From an uncultured Clostridia bacterium (lineage in GTDB: Bacteria; Bacillota; Clostridia; UMGS1883), in contig CANRER010000006.1 of NCBI GenBank assembly GCA_947629615.1, positions 1-19,281 on the forward strand: a DNA stretch of 19,281 nt, written 5' to 3'. Shown one piece after another: positions 6,878 through 14,043 of this stretch; positions within the stretch are counted from its first letter, which is position 1, and each line of letters opens with the position of its first letter. The notes under the pieces are model-generated. The model was not told where the DNA came from, did not search any database, and was given only the letters and a program-made list of their open reading frames with translations. The position numbers and the translations under genes were made by a program.

Positions 6878-7354
6878 ATGGCCGCAAAACAGGTATTACT
6901 TACAGCCGACGGCTTCAAAAAGCTCCAGGACGAGCTGGAAAATCTTAAAACGGTGCGCCGTCAGGAAAACAAGGAGGCCATCAAGCGCGCCCGCTCCTTC
7001 GGCGATTTGTCCGAGAACAGCGAGTACGACGAGGCCAAGGAGGAGCAGGCCTATATCGAGCGGCGCATAGCCGAGCTTGAGGGTATGCTCGTCAACGTGA
7101 AAATTATCGACGACGAGGTTGTGGATACCGACATCGTGACGGTCGGCTCCACCGTTAAAATAAAGTGCTTGGACGACGGCGAGGAGGATATTTACGCCAT
7201 TGTCGGCTCTACCGAGTCGAACCCGCTCGAGGGCAAAATTTCCGACGAATGTCCCGTGGGCAAGGCCCTGCTTTCGCATAAGGTCGGCGAAGTGGTGAAT
7301 ATCGAGGTTCCCGACGGCCTCGCCTCCTACGAGATTTTGGCTATAGAACGCTGA
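6878..7354 (+). CDS. greA: Transcription elongation factor GreA
   Basis: GreA enters the RNA polymerase secondary channel and stimulates cleavage of backtracked RNA so that stalled elongation can resume. The 158-residue product has the full family layout. An N-terminal antiparallel coiled coil (about residues 1-75) carries LTADGFKKLQDEL and the acidic loop-side motif GDLSENSEYDEAK. A C-terminal FKBP-like domain follows, with EGKISDECPVGKALLSHKVGE. The length is typical. The ATG at 6878 has GGAGAGG 10 bases upstream. The gene has its own consensus promoter and a perfect terminator hairpin 42 bases after the stop, so it forms a single-gene transcript converging on the pbpA operon. Confidence 0.96.
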   Translation: MAAKQVLLTADGFKKLQDELENLKTVRRQENKEAIKRARSFGDLSENSEYDEAKEEQAYIERRIAELEGMLVNVKIIDDEVVDTDIVTVGSTVKIKCLDDGEEDIYAIVGSTESNPLEGKISDECPVGKALLSHKVGEVVNIEVPDGLASYEILAIER

Positions 7355-7374
7355 CGCGTGCCTATCATCGCTTA

Positions 7375-7469
7375 CAGACGTTAAGGGCATAAAATAAGAA
7401 AATTCGCTCGTAAGGGCGAATTTTCTTCATTAATACATTAAGTCATTCAGCCCTTGAACGGTCTGCGCG
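7375..7469. repeat. Terminator module B: second copy of the 26-base element around a bidirectional terminator
   Basis: Positions 7444-7469 read on the minus strand match the ftsK-end element 5606-5631 at 24 of 26 bases. The element starts 35 bases after the pbpA stop and is in sense with pbpA. On the greA side, CAGACGTTAAGGGC (7375-7388) is a degenerate, oppositely oriented copy. The terminator stem 7396-7427 lies between them. This is the same architecture as module A near 5606-5737. Confidence 0.65.
7396..7427. terminator. Bidirectional terminator between greA and pbpA
   Basis: AAGAAAATTCGC (7396-7407) and GCGAATTTTCTT (7416-7427) form a perfect 12-bp stem with an 8-base loop. T-rich bases close the stem on both strands, and the minus strand continues ATTTTATG. 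It serves greA from the left and the seven-gene minus-strand operon from the right. Confidence 0.85.
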
Positions 7470-7504
7470 ACTTTTTTTGTGCGGGCCCGCATATAATTCC
7501 CACG

Positions 7505-8920
7505 CTACCCCTCCAGCCACTGCTGCATAATTTTGCGGGCGATAGGCGCACAGGCGGCTCCGCCGCTGCTGCCGCTATACTCCTGAAACACGGCGACGGC
7601 TATCTGCGGGTCTTCCTTCGGGGCGAAGCCCACGAACCACGCATGGTCGCGGCCCTCGCGCTCGTTTTGGGCCGTGCCTGTCTTGCCGGCAACGTCAACC
7701 CCGCGTATACGCGCGTTCGCGCCGGTGCCGCTTTCGACGCAGGCGAGCATATAGTCGGAAAGCGCGTCGGTGACGACGGCGGGCGCGACGCGGCCAAAGG
7801 CCTCGGGCTCGGCGTCGTAAACCGAAACTCCGTTCGGCGAAACGACGCTCTGCACCAGATAGGGCTTCATCATAATGCCGTTATTCGCCACGGCCGCCGC
7901 CACGACCGCCATATTTAACGGCGTCGTCAGCAGCTTGCCCTGCCCGATGCCCACGGCCGCCAGCTCCGTTTTGCTCATGTCGGCGCCGTAGCTCCACGCG
8001 GGGGAGCTCGTTTCTATATCGAAGGGTATCTTTTTTGTCACCATAAAGTCCTCGGCGGCCTTTTTAAGCGTGTCTGCGCCAAGCTCCACGCCAAGCTGCG
8101 AGAAAAACACGTTGCTCGAATATTTGAAGCCCTCGCGCAGACCTATCTCGCCGTATTCGGAACCGCCGGCGTTGCGGAACGCGCGGCCGTCTATCTTGAC
8201 GCTGCCCTCGTCGTCCACGGAAAAATCGCCCAGCCCGTTTTCGAGAGCCGCCGCCGCCACGGCTATCTTAAAGGTGGAGCCGGGGGCGTAAAGGCCCTTT
8301 GTGGCGCGGGGCAGGAAGGGGCTGCTTTCGTCCTCGGAAAGGTCGGCCCAGCTTTCCACAAGCTCGTCCTCGTTTGGGTCGAAGCTCGGGTTGGAGTAAA
8401 GGCAGACGACCTCGCCCGTTGAAGGCACAATCGCCACCACCGCCCCGTTGCGGCCGTTCATCGCCGAGGCGGCAACGCGCATAAGGTCGTGGTCGATGGT
8501 CGTCACAAGGTCGCAGCCGCGCTTAAGCCCGCCGTTTTCCTCATCCATATCAATGCCGTACTGTATTATCTCGGTCAGGCTTTCGGTCTTGAGAAGGTAG
8601 TCATTGAAGCTGAGCTCAAGATTGGTTTTGCCGTAGCTGCGGGTATTGTAGCCTATAACGTGAGCGTAAAGCGAGCCGTAAGGGTAAACGCGCTTTTGCC
8701 CGCCGTCGCCGACCTCGCTTTCGGCCAGCACAAGGCCGCTTCGGTCAAGTATGGAGCCGCGCAGCACGCTTTCCTCCTTTTCCCACAGGCGGCGGTTATA
8801 GTTGGACGAAACAAGGTCGTCGGCCTTAAAAAGCTGAAAATACGTCAGATAAATGAAAATCGAAAAGAACAGCGCGCACATGAAAACCAGCGAAGCGATA
8901 ATCTTTTTGTTAGAGTTCAT
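7505..8920 (-). CDS. pbpA: Class B penicillin-binding protein (peptidoglycan transpeptidase)
   Basis: This membrane-anchored D,D-transpeptidase cross-links peptidoglycan and is a beta-lactam target. The 471-residue product has one N-terminal membrane helix (about residues 6-28). A short class B pedestal with RGSILDRSGLVLAE follows, then a transpeptidase domain with all three active-site motifs: STFK near 213, SSN near 265 and KTGTAQN near 411. It is small for the class because the pedestal domain is short. The ATG at 8920 has AAGGAG upstream and overlaps the end of the RodA/FtsW gene by 11 bases, so the two partners are translationally coupled. The symbol reflects the clostridial FHA-RodA-PbpA arrangement; elongation versus division use is not settled. 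Confidence 0.93.
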   Translation of the reverse strand: MNSNKKIIASLVFMCALFFSIFIYLTYFQLFKADDLVSSNYNRRLWEKEESVLRGSILDRSGLVLAESEVGDGGQKRVYPYGSLYAHVIGYNTRSYGKTNLELSFNDYLLKTESLTEIIQYGIDMDEENGGLKRGCDLVTTIDHDLMRVAASAMNGRNGAVVAIVPSTGEVVCLYSNPSFDPNEDELVESWADLSEDESSPFLPRATKGLYAPGSTFKIAVAAAALENGLGDFSVDDEGSVKIDGRAFRNAGGSEYGEIGLREGFKYSSNVFFSQLGVELGADTLKKAAEDFMVTKKIPFDIETSSPAWSYGADMSKTELAAVGIGQGKLLTTPLNMAVVAAAVANNGIMMKPYLVQSVVSPNGVSVYDAEPEAFGRVAPAVVTDALSDYMLACVESGTGANARIRGVDVAGKTGTAQNEREGRDHAWFVGFAPKEDPQIAVAVFQEYSGSSGGAACAPIARKIMQQWLEG

Positions 8921-10199
8921 CGGTGGTTTCCTCCTTTATGGCGCTGATGGCTTGGAGTATGCCGTAGGCCGCGAAGGTGGTCAGCATACTGCTGCCGCCG
9001 TAGCTGATGAACGGGAGCGTTATGCCGGTCAGGGGTATCATCTTGGTAACCCCACCAATGATGATAAAGCTTTGCAGCCCCAGCATGAGGCTCAGGCCGA
9101 AGGCCACGGCCTTGTTGAAGCGGTTCGTGCAGGCGAGCGCGATTTTAAGCCCCCTATACGTCAGCACAAAGTACAGCATGACGATGGCGAAGCCGCCCAA
9201 AATGCCCATCTCCTCGCAGATGGCGGAAAAGATGAAGTCGGAATGAACCTCGGGAATGAAGTAGACGCTCCCCTCGCCTATGCCCCTGCCGCCGAAGCCG
9301 CCCTCGCCTATGGCGAAAAGGGACTGCGTTATCTGGTAGCCCTTGCCCGAGGCGTCGGCGAAGGGGTCGAGCCAAGCCTCGACGCGGGTTTGGATATGGC
9401 CCATGTATTTCAGGCCGAGCGCGCCCACGCCAACAGCCGCCGCCGCGTTGAGCAGCAGATACCCGCGGCTCGCGCCGTAGACATAGATGAAAAAGAAATA
9501 CGTCGCGAAAAACAGCAGAGCTATTCCCCACTCCCGCTGAAGCAGCAGAAAGCCCAAATTCACGGCCGTCACCGCCGAGGCCGAAAGCAGCCGCACGGCG
9601 TTCGGCCCGAGGCGCGGGCGCGGCGCTTTTTCGGCGTCGGTTTTCTTTTTTTTGCCTTTTTTTGCGGGCGGCGAGGTGAAAATCGCGGCCAGCGTCAGCA
9701 CAAAAAATATCCTGATAAGCTCGCTCGGCTGAATGGAAAGCCCGTTTTCGCCGCCGAGGATTATCCAGTTGCGGGAGCCGTGCGATGTCCGCCCAAAAAT
9801 CAGCGTAGCCGCGTAAAGCGCGACGCTCAGCCCCACATACAGCGGCGCGAGCTTCGGCAGCAGCCTGCGCATGGCGAGAAATACGAGCATGGCCAAAAAG
9901 TAGCAGGCCGTGCCTAGCAAGAACCATTTAAGCTGACGAACGCCGTAGGCCGTGCGAATACGAAGCTGCATTATGCCGCCGACCGAGCCGAGCATGGATA
10001 TGATGAGAAAGAGATACGGGTCGCCGAAGCCAGCGAAGCGGACGACCGTGTAGCAGATTATACTCACAACGCAAATTGCCCCCGTAAGCACAAGGGCCTC
10101 GGCGCTGCGCGAGCCGCCGGAAATCGAGATAAGGGCCGCGCCGACGGCGTTGAGCAGAATGATATAGAACAGGGGTTTCATGCTTTTGGCTTCGCTCAT
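8910..10199 (-). CDS. SEDS-family peptidoglycan glycosyltransferase (RodA/FtsW)
   Basis: SEDS proteins polymerise lipid II into glycan strands in a complex with a class B PBP, here the next gene. The 429-residue product is strongly hydrophobic, with about ten membrane helices. Family motifs are SHGSRNWI, GLSIQPSEL, GKGYQITQSLFAIG and PEVHSDFIFSAICEE. The Asp of HSDF, about residue 321, is the residue known to be essential in RodA. Near residue 220 it reads QREWG where most family members have QxDLG, a Glu-for-Asp change. A Lys-rich cytoplasmic insert (KKGKKKKTD) sits near residue 183. The ATG overlaps the stop of the FHA gene (ATGA) and is preceded by GGGGGTGG. It could be named rodA or ftsW; I cannot separate these by reading alone. 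Confidence 0.94.
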   Translation of the reverse strand: MSEAKSMKPLFYIILLNAVGAALISISGGSRSAEALVLTGAICVVSIICYTVVRFAGFGDPYLFLIISMLGSVGGIMQLRIRTAYGVRQLKWFLLGTACYFLAMLVFLAMRRLLPKLAPLYVGLSVALYAATLIFGRTSHGSRNWIILGGENGLSIQPSELIRIFFVLTLAAIFTSPPAKKGKKKKTDAEKAPRPRLGPNAVRLLSASAVTAVNLGFLLLQREWGIALLFFATYFFFIYVYGASRGYLLLNAAAAVGVGALGLKYMGHIQTRVEAWLDPFADASGKGYQITQSLFAIGEGGFGGRGIGEGSVYFIPEVHSDFIFSAICEEMGILGGFAIVMLYFVLTYRGLKIALACTNRFNKAVAFGLSLMLGLQSFIIIGGVTKMIPLTGITLPFISYGGSSMLTTFAAYGILQAISAIKEETTDEL

Positions 10200-10648
10200 T
10201 CGGCCACCCCCTTGGGCATGACGAAAATGAAGTTGAGCCTGCCGATGGAGATTTTGTCGCCGTCGATAAGCTCAACGGCCTCGTCGCCCAGCTCGTCGCC
10301 GTTGAGGAAGGTGCCGTTGGTGCTGTCCAAATCCTCGATGAAAAAGCTGCCGTCGGCCTTGTATATGCGACAATGGCGCACGCTCAGATACTTGTCCGGC
10401 AAGCGAAGCGTACATTTCGCCCCGCGCCCGATAATCTCGTCGTCCTCCAGCTCGTAGCTTTCGTCGATGTTAAAATCAAGGTCGCGCCGCAGATTTATCA
10501 GCTTCAGGTAAGCGTCGGCAAGGTTGCCGCTTTTTTTGCGGTTCATGGCGCGGATATCGAAGTATATCATTCTGATTATGGAGTAGATGAAAAGATAGAT
10601 TATTATGACGAAAATATAGGTCAGTATCTTTGAAAGTATCTCGCCCAT
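10196..10648 (-). CDS. Membrane-anchored FHA-domain protein
   Basis: FHA domains bind phosphothreonine peptides. In Gram-positive bacteria they often link Ser/Thr kinases (PknB/PrkC type) to wall synthesis. The 150-residue product has one N-terminal membrane helix (about residues 8-30), a basic linker, and a complete FHA domain from about residue 72. Its binding residues are visible: Gly74-Arg75 in IIGRG, Ser89 and His92 in LSVRH, and Asn111-Gly112 in STNGTFLNG. The start ATG has AGGAGG, 18 bases after the preceding peptidase gene. Its place directly before the SEDS and PBP genes suggests that it recruits or tunes that synthase in response to phosphorylation. No kinase is in the window, so this is inference. 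Confidence 0.93.
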   Translation of the reverse strand: MGEILSKILTYIFVIIIYLFIYSIIRMIYFDIRAMNRKKSGNLADAYLKLINLRRDLDFNIDESYELEDDEIIGRGAKCTLRLPDKYLSVRHCRIYKADGSFFIEDLDSTNGTFLNGDELGDEAVELIDGDKISIGRLNFIFVMPKGVAE

Positions 10649-10666
10649 GCTTCCGCCTCCTTTTCG

Positions 10667-11561
10667 CTATTTTACGGCGTTTCTTATCGCGGCGGCCATA
10701 ACCCTTGCCGCGAGAGTCCCCGCAAGATCCACGCTCGACGAAACGTCGCCCACGCTCATCGCGTATACCGTGTCGCCGTCCATTGTGGTGTGTACGGGGC
10801 GTATCGAGCGGGAATAGCCGTCCTGCGCCATTTGCGCGATTTTGGTCATTTCGGCCTTGGTAAATTTGCCGTTTGTTATCACCACGCCGATGGTGGTGTT
10901 GCCGGGCGGCATTTCAGCCATTGAGTAAAGAACGCTTTCGCTGTCGCGGAAGCCCTTTTTGTCCTCGGTGAGAAGCCCGGCGATTATCTTGCCGCTCTCG
11001 AAGTCGATAACGTCGCCGCAGGCGTTGACGGCAACCACCGCCCCCACCTTAAGCTCGCCGAGCTGCACGGCGTACATTCCGAGCCCCGACTTCATCGCGA
11101 ACTCCGCCCACGGTGGCGCCGGTTCCCGCTCCCACGAGCTTTCCGCCCTTGGGGCGGCAAAGCTCCGCGTTTTCGCAGGCCCGCTTCGCCATAGCCTTAT
11201 CGGGGCGGACGCGGCTGCTTCCAATACCGAGGTCGAATATGCAGGCCTCGCAGACCAGCGGCACGACCGCCGGCTCCACGCGGACGCCCACGCCCTTATT
11301 TTCAAGATATTCCATAACGCCGCCGGCGGCGTCGAGGCCGAACGCGCTGCCGCCACTCAAAAGAACGGCGTGTATGGCCGAGCAGGTCGCCTGATGGCTC
11401 AAAAGCTCGGTTTCGCGGCTGGCGGGGCCGCCGCCGCGCACGTCCACTCCAGCCGGTGCGCCGCGCTCGCAGATAACGACGGTACAGCCCGTCATAGCCG
11501 CGGCGTCCTCGGCGGAGCCTATCTTCACATTTTCAATTTCGCTTATGTCAATCTCACGCAT
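10667..11561 (-). pseudogene. P1/DmpA-family aminopeptidase (peptidase family S58), frameshifted
   Basis: Members of this family are autoprocessing N-terminal nucleophile hydrolases that act on small or beta-amino peptides. The N-terminal frame (start ATG 11561) shows TGCTVVICERGAPAGVDVRG and HAVLLSGGSAFGLDAAGGV. After GAGTGATVG it continues only in another frame, as EFAMKSGLGMYAVQLGELKV. The C-terminal NTTIGVVITN contains the usual processing site and nucleophile region, and RPVHTTMDGDTV follows. The switch lies at 11105: one extra base after the GGC codon 11108-11106. From memory of the family, a few residues are also missing between ATVG and the AMK motif. A short out-of-frame deletion is therefore likelier than a sequencing slip. 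Without the shift it would be about 298 residues. It overlaps the ECF gene by 8 bases. Confidence 0.8.
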
Positions 11562-12168
11562 CGGCCCGCACCCCCACTGCTTTTTTCACGGCCTTGCATA
11601 CGGCCACGGATATGATTACCGCCACAAGGGCCTCGGGTATGCCGTTCACAACTACGGTGGAGCGGAGGATAAGGCTGAACGCCTTGCCCACAACGCCGGC
11701 GTAATCGTCGGCGAATATCATACCGATAAGCCCCATTACCAAAACCGTGTTTGTCAGCGAGCCGGCAAACGCGCCCACGCCCATCGCCACGGTTTCGTTT
11801 TTGGATGCCTTCTTAACGATGGCGTATATGTAATAGGACACTATTCCTATAAGTATGCGCGGCACAAAGGCTATGACAAGCGCCCACAGACTGCCGCGCC
11901 CGAGGCCCGGCACCGGCACAAGCGGCGAAAACGCGAAGGACGTCGCCATAGGGGCGAAGCTGGCCTTTAGAAAGCTCGCCAGCCCGAAAACGCCGCCCAA
12001 AGCCGCGCCGAACTTAGGCCCCATGATTATCGCGCCGACTATGACGGGTATGTGCATGGTGGTGGCGTTGATTGCGCCAAGGGGTATCATGCCAAGGGGA
12101 GTGATGAACAGTATGCCGATTATCGCCACGAACATGGCGAACAGCACAAGCTTTTTCGTTTTTTTCAT
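11554..12168 (-). CDS. ECF transporter S component (substrate-binding membrane subunit), substrate unknown
   Basis: S components capture vitamins or related nutrients and work with a shared EcfA-EcfA'-EcfT energy module, which is not encoded here. The 204-residue product has about six membrane helices. Its N-terminal half, TTMHIPVIVGAIIMGPKFGA then ALGGVFGLASFLKA, is typical of the PF12822-like ECF S family. The frame allows GTG 12177, but that codon lies inside the ribosome binding site GAGGTG (12180-12175), so ATG 12168 is the better start. It begins 12 bases after the arabinofuranosidase gene. The neighbouring beta-aminopeptidase relative hints at a beta-alanine compound such as pantothenate as substrate; this is weak inference. 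Confidence 0.85.
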   Translation of the reverse strand: MKKTKKLVLFAMFVAIIGILFITPLGMIPLGAINATTMHIPVIVGAIIMGPKFGAALGGVFGLASFLKASFAPMATSFAFSPLVPVPGLGRGSLWALVIAFVPRILIGIVSYYIYAIVKKASKNETVAMGVGAFAGSLTNTVLVMGLIGMIFADDYAGVVGKAFSLILRSTVVVNGIPEALVAVIISVAVCKAVKKAVGVRADA

Positions 12169-12180
12169 TGTTGTCACCTC

Positions 12181-14043
12181 TTACTTATATTTAAGAACCG
12201 TGAACGAGAACGGCGCAAGCGTGTACTCGCCGCCCTCGAAGGCCTCGCTGACGGGGGCTACGCGGTCCTTATGCTCCATAGTGTTTACCGCTTCCAATAT
12301 TTTGCGGCCGTGAAGCTCGCCTCGGGCCGTGAGGCTCTCCGCCTCGCCGCCCTCACAGCCCAGCTCGAGCCTTATCGGCTTCGGGCCGGCGTTCACGGCC
12401 TTAAGTATCACTTGCCCGTCCTTCACTCCGGCGGAAAGGTAAAGCCCGTCGCACCCCACACACGAAAGCTCCGCGGTGTAGTCCGGCACGTTGCGGCTAA
12501 ACATTTGCTGCACGTAATACGAAGGCGTCAGCATTACCTCGCTGCTGTTGAAGAAAATCAAGTCCGGCGTCCACTGAGTGAAGCCCTCGCGGGCAAACAG
12601 CGGAGCGTAGGCCGCCAGACGCACCACGTCGGCGTTGCGCTCGAAGCCCGTCATCATAGCCGCCTCGGCCAGCGCGGCCTCAAGACTGTTGGGCCTCGGC
12701 TGGTGGCCGTGGATATGGCAGGCGTACTCCCCGGCGAAAACCCTCGGGCCGGAGCGGTCGTAATTGTCGTAGCGGTGAGCGTTGGCGAAAAGCCAGCGCG
12801 GCGGCACGTAGTAATGCTCGTCAACGGCATAGGCGAAGTCGCGCCCCTTGTCGCCAAGCCAGCTCCACGCCTTGTCAAACTCCACGCCCTCGGCGCTCGG
12901 GCCGGAGGAGCTTATCAGCTTAATTTCGGGGTGTTTTTCGGCGATAACGCGCTGAAAGGCCTCGTACCGCTCGAAATAGCCCTCCTCCCACTGTTCGTTG
13001 CCGATGGCCAGATACTTAAGCCCGAAGGGCTCCGCGTGGCCGCATTCGGCCCTTTTCGCACCCCAAGGGCTGCTCGCGGGGCCGTTTGCGAACTCGATAA
13101 GATCAAGCGCGTCTTGGATATATTCGTCAAGCTCCCCGAGTGGAACTACCTCGTCGCACTGATACTGGCAGCCCATGCCGCAGTTCAGCACGGGCAGCGG
13201 CTCACAGCCGAGATCCTCGCACAGCAGGAAATACTCGTAAAACCCGAGACCAAAGCTCTGGTAATATTCGGGGGCGTAAACTCCCACGCCGCCGTCCTGC
13301 CAGCGGTTCCAGTTGCCCCTTCGGGTTTCTATGGGGCCGATGGTGTCCTTCCAGCGGTAGCGGTTCGCAAGGCCGTTGCCCTCGACAATACAGCCGCCGG
13401 GGAAGCGCATAAAGCCGGGCTTCAGCTCCTTCAGCGCCTGCGCCAGATCGGCGCGGAGGCCGTTTTCGCGGCCCATAAAGGTGTTTTTGGGGAACAGCGA
13501 GCACATATCGACATCTATTTCGCCACCGTCCTCGAGGACAAGCCTCGGCTCCGCGCCGACGACCGTCCTATCCGCCTTGAGCGTGGCGGAACGCTTTTCC
13601 CACTCCCTCGGCGCGCCGTCGAACGACGCGGAGGCCACGGTTTCGCCGTCCTTTACAAGCAGGAACGTTATCTTTCCCTCATATTTGCCGCGCGAATAGA
13701 ACGAAAAAACGTATTCCTCGCCCTCGACGAGATAGCACCCCTCGTAGGCGCGGTTCGATATGCCGCCGCCAGCCTCGGCCCTTATGCGGGCGTAGCCGGG
13801 GTTCACGTCGTTCATCGGGCTTTCGCTGTGGGCTGAAAGCTCGCAGCGGCCGACGGGCCGCCACGCGGCTACGGGCGAGTTATAGGGGTTTATTTTGGTG
13901 GGGAAAAAGTCAAAGGAGCGGTTTTCGAGCATTTCGCCGTAAAGCCCGCCGTCGGCGGCGTAATTGATGTCCTCAAAAAATATGCCGAACATATGGGGGT
14001 TTACATCTTTAAGCCGCTTATTTTTGTCAACCTTCAGTATCAT
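12181..14043 (-). CDS. Alpha-L-arabinofuranosidase, glycoside hydrolase family 51
   Basis: GH51 enzymes remove terminal L-arabinofuranose from plant arabinan, arabinoxylan or their oligosaccharides by a retaining mechanism. The 620-residue product has no signal peptide, so it should act inside the cell on imported oligosaccharides. The N-terminal region has the family opening MFGIFFEDINYAADGGLYGE, then a beta-sandwich-like insert (about residues 60-200). A TIM barrel with FMRFPGGCIVEG follows, the acid/base Glu350 in AIGNEQWEE and the nucleophile Glu439 in FAGEY, and a C-terminal beta domain closes the protein. The ATG overlaps the end of the AI-2E gene by 17 bases. No sugar transporter or arabinose pathway gene is nearby. 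A plant-fibre-rich habitat such as a gut is plausible. Confidence 0.93.
   Translation of the reverse strand: MILKVDKNKRLKDVNPHMFGIFFEDINYAADGGLYGEMLENRSFDFFPTKINPYNSPVAAWRPVGRCELSAHSESPMNDVNPGYARIRAEAGGGISNRAYEGCYLVEGEEYVFSFYSRGKYEGKITFLLVKDGETVASASFDGAPREWEKRSATLKADRTVVGAEPRLVLEDGGEIDVDMCSLFPKNTFMGRENGLRADLAQALKELKPGFMRFPGGCIVEGNGLANRYRWKDTIGPIETRRGNWNRWQDGGVGVYAPEYYQSFGLGFYEYFLLCEDLGCEPLPVLNCGMGCQYQCDEVVPLGELDEYIQDALDLIEFANGPASSPWGAKRAECGHAEPFGLKYLAIGNEQWEEGYFERYEAFQRVIAEKHPEIKLISSSGPSAEGVEFDKAWSWLGDKGRDFAYAVDEHYYVPPRWLFANAHRYDNYDRSGPRVFAGEYACHIHGHQPRPNSLEAALAEAAMMTGFERNADVVRLAAYAPLFAREGFTQWTPDLIFFNSSEVMLTPSYYVQQMFSRNVPDYTAELSCVGCDGLYLSAGVKDGQVILKAVNAGPKPIRLELGCEGGEAESLTARGELHGRKILEAVNTMEHKDRVAPVSEAFEGGEYTLAPFSFTVLKYK

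Noticed and set aside
7481..7490. Perfect palindrome GCGGGCCCGC between the pbpA stop and module B, considered as a pbpA terminator.
   Set aside because: It has almost no loop, and on the pbpA strand it is followed by A-rich rather than T-rich sequence. The stem at 7396-7427 is far better.
12052..13836. Long open frame on the + strand (594 codons) opposite the arabinofuranosidase gene.
   Set aside because: It is a shadow of the GC-rich third positions of the GH51 gene. Its translation shows no domain, while the minus strand has all catalytic motifs.
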